64,000 nucleotides of DNA from an uncultured delta proteobacterium (GTDB lineage Bacteria; Desulfobacterota; Syntrophia; Syntrophales; UBA8958). Shown here piece by piece: positions 1 to 10,446 of the stretch. The notes beneath the pieces are model-generated. The model had not been told where the DNA came from. It was given only the letters and a program-made list of their open reading frames with translations, and searched no databases. The translations under genes were made by a program, and so were the position numbers. The DNA is taken from positions 1-64,000 of the forward strand of contig CAISJV010000020.1 of the NCBI GenBank assembly GCA_903885795.1. The letters run 5' to 3'. Every line of letters starts with the position of its first letter. Position 1 is the first letter of the stretch.

Positions 1-1124
<1,124 letters not shown>

Positions 1125-1177
1125 AATTTTTTTACATCTTTACACAGTATGCAATTGTTAACAATACATAAGGATAT

Positions 1178-1293
<116 letters not shown>

Positions 1294-1300
1294 ATTATTT

Positions 1301-1333
1301 AAAAAACCCCTTCATCACTGAAGGGGTTTTTTG
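1301..1333 (+). terminator. Intrinsic terminator of the rRNA operon
   Basis: A perfect stem (AAAACCCCTTCA, short loop, TGAAGGGGTTTT) ends in a T run, seven bases after 5S. It closes the rRNA operon and separates it from yebC. Confidence 0.92.
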
Positions 1334-1396
1334 TTTTACAAGCAATGCCTCATATGCTATGAGGCGTCCAATATTAAATCATCAGGAGTCGGCAGG

Positions 1397-2146
1397 ATGT
1401 CCGGTCATTCAAAATGGAGTACAATCAAACACAAAAAAGGCGCCATTGATTCAAAAAGAGGTAAAATATTCACGAAAATCATTAAGGAAATCAGTCTGGC
1501 AGCGAGGCTCGGAGGTGGAGACCAGGAAGGAAACTCAAGACTTCGCCAGGCCATTATGGCAGCTAAAAGTGAAAACATGCCCAAGGATAATATCGATCGG
1601 GCGATAAAAAAAGGCATTGGCAGTGGAGAAGGGGCTGCCAGTATTGAAGAGATTGTATACGAAGGCTATGGTCCGGGGGGTGTAGCGGTTCTCGTCGAGG
1701 TCATGACTGATAACAAGAACCGGACGGTTGCGGAGATACGCCATATATTATCCAAGCACGGCGGCAATCTCGGTGAAAATGGCTGTGTGGCCTGGATGTT
1801 TGATAAAAAAGGTAGTATTCTGATCGACAAAAACACCATAACTGAGGAAGAACTCATGGAACTGGCCCTGGAAGCGGGGGCCGATGATGTGAGGGAAGAG
1901 GAAAATGAGTTTGAGGTTATTACCAGTCCCGCGGTGTTCGAAGACGTACATCGGGTGATTGAAAAAAAGGGGCTCAAACCCCTGGCGGCGAGCATCGGGA
2001 TGATTCCACAGAATACGATTGCCCTGGCTGAAGATAAGGCCTCACAGATGCTCAGGATGATGGAAAAGCTTGAAGACAATGAGGACGTCCAGAATGTATA
2101 TGCCAATTTTGACATTTCTGACGAGATTATGGAAAAACTGAGTTGA
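1397..2146 (+). CDS. yebC: YebC/PmpR-family protein (TACO1-like)
   Basis: A 249-residue YebC family protein. The N-terminus [15 protein letters not shown] is the family hallmark, which is why the ATG at 1397 is chosen over an upstream start that would add 22 unrelated residues. Members are described both as DNA-binding regulators and as factors helping ribosomes through proline-rich stretches; the sequence alone does not decide. It is the first gene of the yebC-ruvC-ruvA-ruvB cluster and its stop overlaps the ruvC start (TGATG), which suggests translational coupling. Confidence 0.95.
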   Translation: MSGHSKWSTIKHKKGAIDSKRGKIFTKIIKEISLAARLGGGDQEGNSRLRQAIMAAKSENMPKDNIDRAIKKGIGSGEGAASIEEIVYEGYGPGGVAVLVEVMTDNKNRTVAEIRHILSKHGGNLGENGCVAWMFDKKGSILIDKNTITEEELMELALEAGADDVREEENEFEVITSPAVFEDVHRVIEKKGLKPLAASIGMIPQNTIALAEDKASQMLRMMEKLEDNEDVQNVYANFDISDEIMEKLS

Positions 2147-2628
2147 TGCGGATTCTGGGCATTGATCCGGGCAGCAGGGTAACCGGTTACGGTCTTATTG
2201 AAAAAGGCATTAAAGGAATTGCCGGTGTGGATTATGGTGAAATCAAACCGCGGTCGGATGCTTCCCTGACTACGGCTTTGGCTACTGTCTATGATGCGCT
2301 GTCGCGTTTGATTGTGCAGATGAAACCGGATGCTATGGCCGTCGAGAATATCTTTTACGGGAAAAACGTTCAGAGCCTGATCAAACTTGGGCATATCCGG
2401 GGTGTGACCCTCTTGGCGGGGGCGCAGCAAGGGATACCAGTTTATGAATATTCCCCTTTGGAAATCAAGAAGGCGGTCGTCGGTTATGGTCGGGCGGAAA
2501 AGAGCCAGGTCCAGACGATGGTTAAAGCTATCCTACAATTAAGGGAGAAGCCGACCGCCGATGCGGCGGACGCCTTGGCCGTTGCCATTTGTCATGCCCA
2601 TTGTTCCGGGCCTTCTGCATCCACATGA
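2146..2628 (+). CDS. ruvC: Holliday junction endonuclease RuvC
   Basis: RuvC is the dimeric nuclease that resolves four-way junctions after recombination, working with RuvAB. This 160-residue protein is of normal length for the family. It shows the acidic catalytic set at D7 (in MRILGIDPG), E67 (AVENIFYG), D139 and D142 (TADAADALAVA). The ATG at 2146 shares its A with the yebC stop codon, and the stop overlaps the ruvA start as ATGA, so the three genes are likely co-translated. Confidence 0.96.
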   Translation: MRILGIDPGSRVTGYGLIEKGIKGIAGVDYGEIKPRSDASLTTALATVYDALSRLIVQMKPDAMAVENIFYGKNVQSLIKLGHIRGVTLLAGAQQGIPVYEYSPLEIKKAVVGYGRAEKSQVQTMVKAILQLREKPTADAADALAVAICHAHCSGPSAST

Positions 2629-3236
2629 TTGCCAGAATCAGCGGCATGCTTGTATACAAGTCCGTCCAGGCAATTACCCTGGACGTCCAAGGCATCGGTT
2701 ACCGTGTCTTTGTTCCCTTAACGACATTTTACGAGTTGCCGGAAGCAGGTCAGGCCATTACCCTGTATATCCATACCCACGTAAAGGAAGACGCCATCAA
2801 CCTGTTTGGCTTTCATACCCTTGAGGAAAGAAACATGTTCCAGGTGATGATCTCCGTATCCGGAATAGGTCCCCGTCTGGCCATGAATATTCTTTCCGGG
2901 ATAAACGTCGAGGATCTGGTGGATGCGATTACGGGCAGTAATCTGCGCCGCCTCCTGAACATCCCGGGAGTGGGCAGAAAAATGGCCGAACGGTTGGTTC
3001 TGGAACTAAAGGATAAAGTGCTGAAGTTGGACAGAGGACAGACTGCCCCGCGCGACCGTGCCGTTCCCCGTTCCCCGGAAGAGGCCGTCAAGGAAGACGC
3101 TCTTTCGGCGCTCATCAATCTCGGATACAAAAATGCTACCGCTCGCGACGTCATCGAAAAGATCATGAAAGATACGACAGAGATTCCTGCCCTGGATCTG
3201 CTTCTGAAAAGTGCACTACAGCAATTGTCCGGTTGA
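2625..3236 (+). CDS. ruvA: Holliday junction DNA-binding protein RuvA
   Basis: RuvA binds the Holliday junction as a tetramer and loads the RuvB motor. The 203-residue protein begins with the family start MIARISGML, which fixes the ATG at 2625 and a 4-nt overlap (ATGA) with ruvC. An N-terminal OB-fold is followed by helix-hairpin-helix segments (VSGIGPRLAMNIL and IPGVGRKMAERLV, about residues 70-125) and a C-terminal RuvB-contact domain (SALINLGYKN). ruvB starts 16 bp downstream. Confidence 0.96.
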   Translation: MIARISGMLVYKSVQAITLDVQGIGYRVFVPLTTFYELPEAGQAITLYIHTHVKEDAINLFGFHTLEERNMFQVMISVSGIGPRLAMNILSGINVEDLVDAITGSNLRRLLNIPGVGRKMAERLVLELKDKVLKLDRGQTAPRDRAVPRSPEEAVKEDALSALINLGYKNATARDVIEKIMKDTTEIPALDLLLKSALQQLSG

Positions 3237-3252
3237 ATAGGATAAAAAAACC

Positions 3253-4284
3253 GTGAAACCCACAAAAAAGAATCTTGTTGTCGATACGGCTGCTGGCGAG
3301 GAGGAAGAATCTTATGAGGTTTCCTTACGTCCAAAGGCACTGTCGGAGTATATCGGACAGGAAAAGATAAAAAACAATCTGTCCATTTTCATCGAGGCCG
3401 CCAAGACGAGGGGGGAAGCCCTGGACCATGCCCTGCTCTATGGGCCTCCCGGCCTGGGCAAGACTACCCTTGCCTATATCATGGGTAAGGAGCTAGGGGT
3501 CGATGTCAAGGTAACCTCAGGGCCGGTTATCGAGAGACCCGGTGATCTGGCGGCTATCCTGACCAACCTCCATGACCACGACATCCTTTTCATCGATGAA
3601 ATCCACCGCCTCTCCCATGTCGTCGAGGAGATCCTTTATCCCGCCATGGAAGATTACCACATTGACATTCTTATTGGCCAGGGCCCTTCGGCTCGCTCCA
3701 TGAAGCTTGGCATTCCCCGTTTTACGCTGATTGGTGCTACGACCAGAGCTGGGCTCCTTACCTCACCTCTGCGCGACCGGTTCGGGATGAGTTTCCGGTT
3801 TGAATTCTATAATCCAGAAGAACTGGCCATTATTATTAAACGATCGGCCCGGATCCTTTCCGTTCCTATCGATGAGGAAGGAGCGGCGGAAATGGCCCGT
3901 CGTTCACGGGGCACCCCGAGGATCGCCAACCGTCTGCTGCGCAGGGTCCGGGATTATGCCCAGGTGAGGGCGGATGGTTTGATTGACAGAGACGTCGCTC
4001 TGGCGGCGCTCGAACTGTTCGAAGTTGATCACAAGGGTTTTGATCAGATGGACAGGACGATTCTTTTGACACTGATCGACAAATTTCAGGGAGGACCGGC
4101 GGGAATAGACAATCTTTCCGCCGCTATTGGTGAAGAACGGAACACAATCGAGGATGTCTATGAACCTTATCTGATTCAGGAAGGCTATCTCCAACGGACA
4201 TCCCGCGGCCGCATCGCCACTAGGATTGCTTATGAACACTTCGGCCGGCCGTGGTCAGCGGGAAACCAGAAAGAGCTGTTTTAA
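3253..4284 (+). CDS. ruvB: Holliday junction branch migration ATPase RuvB
   Basis: A 343-residue AAA+ motor of branch migration. Walker A GPPGLGKT lies at about 64-71, Walker B DEIH at 115-118, sensor 1 GATTRAG at 161-167, followed by the arginine-finger region RDRFG and a C-terminal winged helix ([12 protein letters not shown]). The start is a GTG at 3253, the only sensible choice 16 bp after ruvA. The cluster order yebC-ruvC-ruvA-ruvB is standard for the group, so an operon is very likely. Confidence 0.97.
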   Translation: MKPTKKNLVVDTAAGEEEESYEVSLRPKALSEYIGQEKIKNNLSIFIEAAKTRGEALDHALLYGPPGLGKTTLAYIMGKELGVDVKVTSGPVIERPGDLAAILTNLHDHDILFIDEIHRLSHVVEEILYPAMEDYHIDILIGQGPSARSMKLGIPRFTLIGATTRAGLLTSPLRDRFGMSFRFEFYNPEELAIIIKRSARILSVPIDEEGAAEMARRSRGTPRIANRLLRRVRDYAQVRADGLIDRDVALAALELFEVDHKGFDQMDRTILLTLIDKFQGGPAGIDNLSAAIGEERNTIEDVYEPYLIQEGYLQRTSRGRIATRIAYEHFGRPWSAGNQKELF

Positions 4285-4379
4285 ATTAGCTCATTCGCAA
4301 AAAGTCAAAAATCCTGTCACTCCTGCGAAGAGTGAACAATCAATCCTCCTTGGGTAACATTTATTCATAAGGCAACTGG

Positions 4380-4910
4380 ATGCGAATTCTACTCCATATC
4401 TGCTGTGCCCCCTGTACTATTTATCCCCTGCGGATTTTAAGGGAAGAAGGTTTCTCCCTCACGGGATTATTCTTTAATCCCAATATCCATCCATACCAGG
4501 AATATCTACGCCGTCAGGAGGCCCTCGAAAGGTTTTCCCAGGAAGAGCATCTGGAAGTCCGGTGGAGTCCCGATTATCCCCTGGAGGCTTTTTTGCGGGG
4601 CGTTGTCTTCAAGGAGCAGGAACGGTGTGACTGGTGTTATGAGATGCGCCTGAGACGAACCGCAGAGATTGCCAGGCAGGACAACTGCGATGGCTTTTCC
4701 ACGACTCTTCTTTACAGCAGATTTCAGAAACATGACCGCATTCGCAGCACCGGGGAAATGTTGTCCGAGGAATATGGCATCAAATTCATTTATCGGGACT
4801 TCCGTCAAGGCTGGGACGAAGGGGTGCGCATATCAAGGGAACGGAAGATCTACCGGCAGCCATATTGTGGCTGCATCTATAGTGAGAAGGAACGGTATAA
4901 AGCACCTTAA
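4380..4910 (+). CDS. queH: Epoxyqueuosine reductase QueH
   Basis: QueH (formerly DUF208) carries out the last step of queuosine synthesis in tRNA, reducing epoxyqueuosine; it is a non-homologous replacement of QueG. The 176-residue protein has the adjacent cysteines C8-C9 (HICCAPC), the CDWC pair C83/C86 and C163/C165 near the end (PYCGC), matching the metal/Fe-S cysteine set of the family. It sits 95 bp after ruvB in the same direction. No queuosine synthesis gene and no preQ1 riboswitch is visible nearby. Confidence 0.9.
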   Translation: MRILLHICCAPCTIYPLRILREEGFSLTGLFFNPNIHPYQEYLRRQEALERFSQEEHLEVRWSPDYPLEAFLRGVVFKEQERCDWCYEMRLRRTAEIARQDNCDGFSTTLLYSRFQKHDRIRSTGEMLSEEYGIKFIYRDFRQGWDEGVRISRERKIYRQPYCGCIYSEKERYKAP

Positions 4911-5078
4911 CCTCTACCTGTGGCATTATTGACACACTTCCTTATCCCCAGGATTTTCCGTGCTTCACCGCCTGCGGGGAAACAGCTAATATTTAAAGGA
5001 TTAAAATTATCTCAGGGGGATAGGCATGGCGGTATAGAATTTGCTGACTACCTGAACAATAATTTTGGATAAATATTC

Positions 5079-6011
5079 ATGTATTTGCAACGAACAATAA
5101 AGAGTGAAATTACCTGCCGAAGTATCGGTCTCCACACAGGACGGAAGGTCAATATGACCATTAGTCCCGCTGATGTTGATCAAGGTATAACTTTCATTCG
5201 CAATGATCTTGACGGGAAACCACGGATCAAGGCTGAACTCGGGAGCGTCTGCGATACGACCCTGGCGACGACGATCGGCGTCAATGGCGCCACCGTATCG
5301 ACGGTGGAACACCTCTTGTCAGCCTTCAGCGGGATGGGGATTGATAATGCTATCGTGGAATTGGACGCTCACGAAGTTCCGATCATGGATGGTAGTGCAC
5401 AGCCTTTCGTCAACATGCTCAAGGAGGTTGGCACCCAACCTCAGGGAAAATGTAAAAAGTTGCTCGTCATCAATAGCCCCGTTTCCGTTGCCGACGAAAA
5501 CGGATCCGCCGCTTTTCTGCCATCCAGGGAATTCAAGATGACCTACACCATTGACTTCAAACATCCGATCATTGGCCGTCAGACCTGTCATTTCCACTTT
5601 TCCGATGCGGCGTATGAACAGGAGATTTGTGCCGCTCGCACCTTTGGTTTTCTTAAGGACGTGGAGTATCTTCAGGCGATAGGTCTTGCGTTGGGTGGTT
5701 CTCTGAAGAATGCCCTCGTCCTGGATGATCACCGGATCATCAACAAGGGAGGGACGAGGTTTCCGGATGAATTTGTCAAACATAAGGTGCTGGATGCCAT
5801 CGGGGATTTGTCTCTTCTGGGGATGCCCATCATCGGACATTTTGTGGCTTTCAAGTCGGGTCACCGTTTGAATAACAATCTCTTGAAAGAACTTTTAATG
5901 CGCCAGGATTGCTGGGAGATCGTCAATAGCTATCCCATGGAGTCTTCTGCAAAGATGTTCAAAACATTGAAAATACCTTCTTTTGCCGTCCTTGATGCCC
6001 TGTCCGCCTAA
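5079..6011 (+). CDS. lpxC: UDP-3-O-acyl-N-acetylglucosamine deacetylase LpxC
   Basis: LpxC is the zinc deacetylase that commits UDP-GlcNAc to lipid A, so the organism makes a lipopolysaccharide outer membrane. The 310-residue protein has the expected zinc ligands H78 (STVEHLLSAF), H235 and D239 (KHKVLDAIGD) and the catalytic H262 (SGHRLNN). It stands alone here rather than beside cell-division genes as in enterobacteria. The start ATG has only a weak ribosome-binding site. A 125-bp repeat follows the gene. Confidence 0.96.
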   Translation: MYLQRTIKSEITCRSIGLHTGRKVNMTISPADVDQGITFIRNDLDGKPRIKAELGSVCDTTLATTIGVNGATVSTVEHLLSAFSGMGIDNAIVELDAHEVPIMDGSAQPFVNMLKEVGTQPQGKCKKLLVINSPVSVADENGSAAFLPSREFKMTYTIDFKHPIIGRQTCHFHFSDAAYEQEICAARTFGFLKDVEYLQAIGLALGGSLKNALVLDDHRIINKGGTRFPDEFVKHKVLDAIGDLSLLGMPIIGHFVAFKSGHRLNNNLLKELLMRQDCWEIVNSYPMESSAKMFKTLKIPSFAVLDALSA

Positions 6012-6037
6012 CCGCCTTCGGCTGTTCAGAGCAGATA

Positions 6038-6162
6038 ATTCCATTTCTAAATCAAAGCGCTATCTTCGTTGGCTTCGTCATCGGCTCCTTGACGTATAAA
6101 CAATACGCCTGCGTCGCCTCTTCCTTGCCGCCTTGATTTCATCTTTGATTTAGAAGCGGAAT
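6038..6162 (+). repeat. Dispersed inverted-end element, copy A
   Basis: A 125-bp element bounded by imperfect 20-bp inverted repeats, 6038-6057 (ATTCCATTTCTAAATCAAAG) and 6143-6162 (its complement with two mismatches). The core is shared with copies B (39698-39822, opposite strand) and C (54176-54291, same strand). Copies A and B have exactly the same length and differ at scattered bases. A small central hairpin (CGTAT/ATACG) is visible. It lies in the gap between lpxC and the DUF4390 gene. It codes for nothing evident. It looks like a non-autonomous mobile or REP-type element; no transposase is seen in the window. Confidence 0.85.
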
Positions 6163-6239
6163 AAGACTTGATTTTTCTTCGTTAGTTCCCTAGACTCCCA
6201 CCGTTGCTATCATCTTTTCAAAGGTTGGTATCCGTAGAA

Positions 6240-6797
6240 ATGATCCACAAAACAAAATTTTTGGCGGTCATCATTGTCGTCCTTATATGGTTCTCTCCGG
6301 CTTATGCCCGGGAGGCGGAGATCCGGGATGTCCTGGTGACTAGTCAGGGAGACGCGATCACCGTATATGCCAGGGTGACGAACTGTTTTACCAAAGGTAT
6401 GGAGTCGGCCATCATGGCCGGAGTACCGACAACTTTTACTTTTCTTCTAGATTTGAACCGGGAAAGGAACTTCTGGTTTGATAAAAGAGTTGTCGGATTG
6501 GTGATCAGACAAACGATTAAATATGACAGTGTGAAGAAGATTTTCTTTGTATCCACTACAGACGGCAAGGGAGCGACAGCGTTCCAGGATATCGAGAGCG
6601 CCAAGCGGGCAATGGCTGAGATAACCGGGATCCTCATTATACCCCGCAACGTCGATAATCGGCAAACACCCTTCTATGTCATGATCAAAGCCAAACTCGA
6701 TAAGGTCAGACTTCCCCTCTACATGGAATATGTCTTTTTCTTTGTTTCCCTATGGGATTTCGAGACTGACTGGTATCGTCAGGAGATCGCCTTTTGA
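6240..6797 (+). CDS. DUF4390 exported protein
   Basis: A 185-residue protein with an N-terminal signal peptide (MIHKTKFLAVIIVVLIW, cleaved near PAYA) and a mature domain resembling DUF4390, a family of unknown function found next to NtrY-type kinases. The ATG at 6240 puts the hydrophobic segment at the N-terminus; a start at 6204 would add 12 residues. The stop overlaps the kinase gene by 4 nt, so it is co-translated with the sensor kinase. It may act as a periplasmic accessory of that kinase; this is an inference from coupling only. Confidence 0.8.
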   Translation: MIHKTKFLAVIIVVLIWFSPAYAREAEIRDVLVTSQGDAITVYARVTNCFTKGMESAIMAGVPTTFTFLLDLNRERNFWFDKRVVGLVIRQTIKYDSVKKIFFVSTTDGKGATAFQDIESAKRAMAEITGILIIPRNVDNRQTPFYVMIKAKLDKVRLPLYMEYVFFFVSLWDFETDWYRQEIAF

Positions 6798-9037
6798 GAA
6801 GAGAAGGTTCGTCCATTTTTCTGGATGTCAAGGAACGCCGCCGTAGAAAAAGGGAGAGAATCCTGATTGTCGTAACGGTGTTCGTGATTGTCCTCCTGAC
6901 TTTCCTGGAGACCCATCTTACCAGGCAAGAAACAATTCTTCCTGTTTCCAGCAATGTCCTTATCTTCGGCCTTATCAATATCAATATCATCCTTATTATT
7001 CTGCTTATTTTTCTTATTATAAGAAATGTTGTCAAACTTGTGTATGAACGGCGACACGGAATCATCGGATCCCGGATCCGGACAAAACTTGTTGCCGCCT
7101 TTGTCAGTTTGTCTCTCATTCCTACGATTGTTCTGTTTCTCGTTTCTATTAACTTTTTGTCCTACAGTATCGAAAACTGGTTCAATCTCAGGATAGGAGA
7201 TGCCCTGAACAGCACCCTTGAAGTTGCACAGACTTCCTATCAGTACACATCGGACTATGCAAAATTTTATGCCCGGCAGATCAGCGGCGATATTGCCGAA
7301 AACCGCCTTTACGAGAAAGAGCGTGCCAAATATCTGAAAGCTTTGGTCGAACAGCGGCAGAAGATCTATAACCTGGGACTCCTGGAAGTGTACTTCGACA
7401 GCCAGCGCGAAAAGATCACCATCAGGGATCCGAATAACCCCAATGTGGTTCCCGTTACCCTCTCCCCAAAAACTATCGAAGAGGTCTTCTCAGGGAAAGA
7501 GGTTTCCACTGTTCAATCATCAGGCAGCGGCGACCTGGTAAGCGGCATTGCACCGATCTATGCGCGTCTCAGCACGGGAGAAGTAATCGGTATGGTCGTG
7601 GTCAGCTATTATATTTCCCGGGCCTTCGTTGATAAGCTGGCCATAATTTCCAAGACATCAGAAGAGTACAAACAACTAAAACTCCTGAAAAATCCGATTA
7701 AGTTCAGCTATATTGTGACCTTGTCCATCGTCACGCTTCTCATCATCTTTTCCGCCACCTGGTTCGGCCTTTTTCTGGCCAAACAGATCACCGTTCCAAT
7801 CCAGGACCTCGCCGAGGCTACCGGTAAGATTGCCCAGGGTGATCTTGATCACCGGATCGATATTACCGCTGACGATGAAATCGGCACATTGGTAAATTCT
7901 TTCAATTCCATGACGAAAGACCTCAAGAAAAGTCAGCAGAATGTGGAACAGGCCAATACTGATCTTGAACAGCGTCGCAAATATATGGAGACGGTCCTCA
8001 GGAATGTTTCTGCCGGGGTAATCTCTGTGGACAAGAATGACGTGATCACGATCATCAACCGGGCCGCAGAAAGAATGCTGGAAATCAAGACCGAAAAGGT
8101 CCTGTACCGACCCTATCAGGAAGTCCTGATGCCCGAACATATGGTCCTGGTTGAGGAATTGCTTGAGGAACTGGAAAAGAGTGAGCATGGGTTTGTCGAG
8201 AGACAGCTCGAGCTCAATGTCAAGGGACGCCTTCTCACGGTACTAATCACGACAACAATCATTAACGATGATGAAGGACACGATATGGGAATGGTACTCG
8301 TTTTCGAGGATCTCACCCAGATGCAGAAAGCGGAGCGGGCAGCGGCATGGCGAGAAGTGGCGCGGCGCATGGCCCATGAAATCAAAAATCCTCTGACGCC
8401 CATCCAGTTGTCCGCACAGCGGTTACAGCGAAAATACGGCGACCGTCTCAGTGAAGACGGCGAGATCTTTCATGAATGCACGAAGACTATCATTGGCCAG
8501 GTCGAGGTACTGAAGAATCTTGTCAACGCATTCTCACGTTATGCCCGCATGCCCGTGACCAATCCATTTATGAATGATTTGAATGAATCAATTGTCGACG
8601 CCGTTGTTCTTTTCCAGGATGCCCACAAGGATATAATCTTCGATTTCAAGCGGGGAGAGGACATTCCTCAACTTAATATCGATCCGGAACAAATCAAACG
8701 GGTTCTGGTTAATCTACTCGACAATGCCGTGGCCGCCTTGGCAACGGGAGAAGGACAGATCGAAATAAAGACGTCTTATAATCCCCAGCAGGGTCGGGCG
8801 GTTGTGGAAGTGACCGATAATGGCTGCGGAGTGCCGTCAAACTACAAAGGCAAAATATTTGAGCCCTACTTTTCAACAAAAAGAGCAGGAACAGGTCTCG
8901 GCTTAGCAATCGTCAGCTCAATCATCAATGATCATCACGGTACGATCAGTGTCACGGACAACCAGCCACGGGGCACAATCGTGAGATTTGAATTGCCAAC
9001 CCCGGAAGGAGAAACAGAGAAGGGAGCCCATGCGTAA
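6794..9037 (+). CDS. NtrY-type membrane sensor histidine kinase
   Basis: A 747-residue membrane sensor kinase. Membrane segments are at about 23-39, 54-80, 99-122 and 305-328; the long segment between the third and fourth is probably the periplasmic sensor. Then come HAMP (about 330-380), PAS (about 395-500), the dimerisation domain with phospho-acceptor H528 (RRMAHEIKNPLTP), and the ATPase boxes (NLLDNAVAAL, DNGCGVPS, GTGLGLAIV). The start is TTG at 6794, overlapping the upstream stop by 4 nt. It overlaps the regulator gene by 8 nt. The arrangement resembles NtrY of the NtrYX system; the signal sensed is unknown. Confidence 0.9.
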   Translation: MRREGSSIFLDVKERRRRKRERILIVVTVFVIVLLTFLETHLTRQETILPVSSNVLIFGLININIILIILLIFLIIRNVVKLVYERRHGIIGSRIRTKLVAAFVSLSLIPTIVLFLVSINFLSYSIENWFNLRIGDALNSTLEVAQTSYQYTSDYAKFYARQISGDIAENRLYEKERAKYLKALVEQRQKIYNLGLLEVYFDSQREKITIRDPNNPNVVPVTLSPKTIEEVFSGKEVSTVQSSGSGDLVSGIAPIYARLSTGEVIGMVVVSYYISRAFVDKLAIISKTSEEYKQLKLLKNPIKFSYIVTLSIVTLLIIFSATWFGLFLAKQITVPIQDLAEATGKIAQGDLDHRIDITADDEIGTLVNSFNSMTKDLKKSQQNVEQANTDLEQRRKYMETVLRNVSAGVISVDKNDVITIINRAAERMLEIKTEKVLYRPYQEVLMPEHMVLVEELLEELEKSEHGFVERQLELNVKGRLLTVLITTTIINDDEGHDMGMVLVFEDLTQMQKAERAAAWREVARRMAHEIKNPLTPIQLSAQRLQRKYGDRLSEDGEIFHECTKTIIGQVEVLKNLVNAFSRYARMPVTNPFMNDLNESIVDAVVLFQDAHKDIIFDFKRGEDIPQLNIDPEQIKRVLVNLLDNAVAALATGEGQIEIKTSYNPQQGRAVVEVTDNGCGVPSNYKGKIFEPYFSTKRAGTGLGLAIVSSIINDHHGTISVTDNQPRGTIVRFELPTPEGETEKGAHA

Positions 9038-10412
9038 AACCATCCTTATTATCGATGACGAAGAGAGTATTTGCCAGTCCCTCGGAGGTATACTCAGAGA
9101 TGAAGGTTACGATGTCATTACGGCGGGAAGCGGTGAGGATGCCCTGAAAATTATTGACGAAGAAATGCCGAATCTTGTCCTCCTCGATATCTGGCTTCCC
9201 GGTATGGACGGGATTGAGGTGCTTAAGACTATTCGCTCTGATTATTCCCATATTCGGGTGATAATGATGTCCGGTCATGGAACAATCGAGACTGCCGTCA
9301 AGGCTACCAAGCTTGGGGCTTATGATTTTATTGAAAAACCCCTTTCCATGGATAAGATCATTCTTTTGGTCAATCACGCGCTGGATATAATTAACCTCGA
9401 GGAAGAGAATGTCCTCCTCAAGCAGAAGGTGAGCCAACAGCACGAACTAACCGGATGCAGCGTATCCATTATGGAGCTCAAGGAGGCGATCGGCATTATT
9501 GCTCCCACCAATGCCTGGGTGCTCATCATGGGTGAGAACGGGACCGGCAAGGAACTTGTTGCGAGGTCTCTCCACAAATTAAGCCGCCGTAACGGGAAAC
9601 CCTTCATTGAGGTCAACTGTGCCGCTATCCCGGAAGATCTGATTGAGAGTGAGCTTTTTGGTCATGAAAAAGGAGCCTTCACCGGGGCTACTCAGAAGAA
9701 GCGGGGGAAATTCGATCTGGCCCATGAGGGAACCATCTTTCTGGATGAAGTGGCGGATATGAGCCTGAAAGCCCAGGCCAAGATCTTGAGGATACTTCAG
9801 GAAAAGAAGTTTGAACGGGTGGGAGGGACAAAGATGATCCATGTAGATGTCCGTGTGATCGCCGCCACGAACAAGGATCTGGAAAAGGAGATGGAGGAAG
9901 GTCGTTTCAGGCAGGATCTCTACTACCGCCTAAATGTCATTCCCTTGATGGTTTCCCCTTTAAGGGAGAGAATTGAAGATATTCATCCCCTCGTGGAACG
10001 CTTCCTCAACGATTTTTCCATGAAGGAAGGGGAAGATCCAAAACAAATTACTGATGAAGCCGTGGAGCTGCTCATAAATCATGACTGGCCGGGTAATGTA
10101 CGGGAGTTGAAAAACATTGTCGAACGTCTCGTCATTATGACGCCATCCAGAGTCATTACAGCAGGCGACATTCCATTGTTTGCCAAGGAGAGCAGTCACG
10201 AGATCGAAAGCAAGCCGCTTCTTTCCAAGACATTAGCGTCTCTGGAATCAGACAGTTTGCGGGCGGCAAGAATCGATTTTGAAAAACAGTATATATTGCG
10301 AAAGCTCCGGGAATATGAAGGCAATATCTCCAAGACCGCGGAGGCCATCGGTCTCGAGCGTAGCAATCTGCACAAAAAAATCAAGAGCTATGGCCTGGAT
10401 GTCGAAAAATAG
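9030..10412 (+). CDS. NtrC/NtrX-family sigma-54-dependent response regulator
   Basis: A 460-residue activator. The receiver domain has phospho-acceptor D53 (LLDIWLPGMDG); the AAA+ domain has Walker A GENGTGKE at 168-175 and the sigma-54 contact loop GAFTGA at 215-220; the C-terminus has a Fis-type helix-turn-helix (NISKTAEAIGLERSNLHKKI). It is expected to activate sigma-54 promoters when phosphorylated by the kinase encoded just upstream. The ATG at 9030 lies inside the end of the kinase gene. A sequence resembling a sigma-54 promoter lies about 1.5 kb downstream, on the other strand, at 11891-11906. Confidence 0.93.
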   Translation: MRKTILIIDDEESICQSLGGILRDEGYDVITAGSGEDALKIIDEEMPNLVLLDIWLPGMDGIEVLKTIRSDYSHIRVIMMSGHGTIETAVKATKLGAYDFIEKPLSMDKIILLVNHALDIINLEEENVLLKQKVSQQHELTGCSVSIMELKEAIGIIAPTNAWVLIMGENGTGKELVARSLHKLSRRNGKPFIEVNCAAIPEDLIESELFGHEKGAFTGATQKKRGKFDLAHEGTIFLDEVADMSLKAQAKILRILQEKKFERVGGTKMIHVDVRVIAATNKDLEKEMEEGRFRQDLYYRLNVIPLMVSPLRERIEDIHPLVERFLNDFSMKEGEDPKQITDEAVELLINHDWPGNVRELKNIVERLVIMTPSRVITAGDIPLFAKESSHEIESKPLLSKTLASLESDSLRAARIDFEKQYILRKLREYEGNISKTAEAIGLERSNLHKKIKSYGLDVEK

Positions 10413-10446
10413 GCAGTAAACGATGTTGCCTCGCCCCTGTGACCGG

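Noticed and set aside
1666-2430. A 254-codon minus-strand open frame
   Set aside because: Antisense to yebC and ruvC, both certain genes.
4285-4379. preQ1 riboswitch upstream of queH
   Set aside because: The 95-bp gap has no C-rich loop with an A-rich tail of the expected form.
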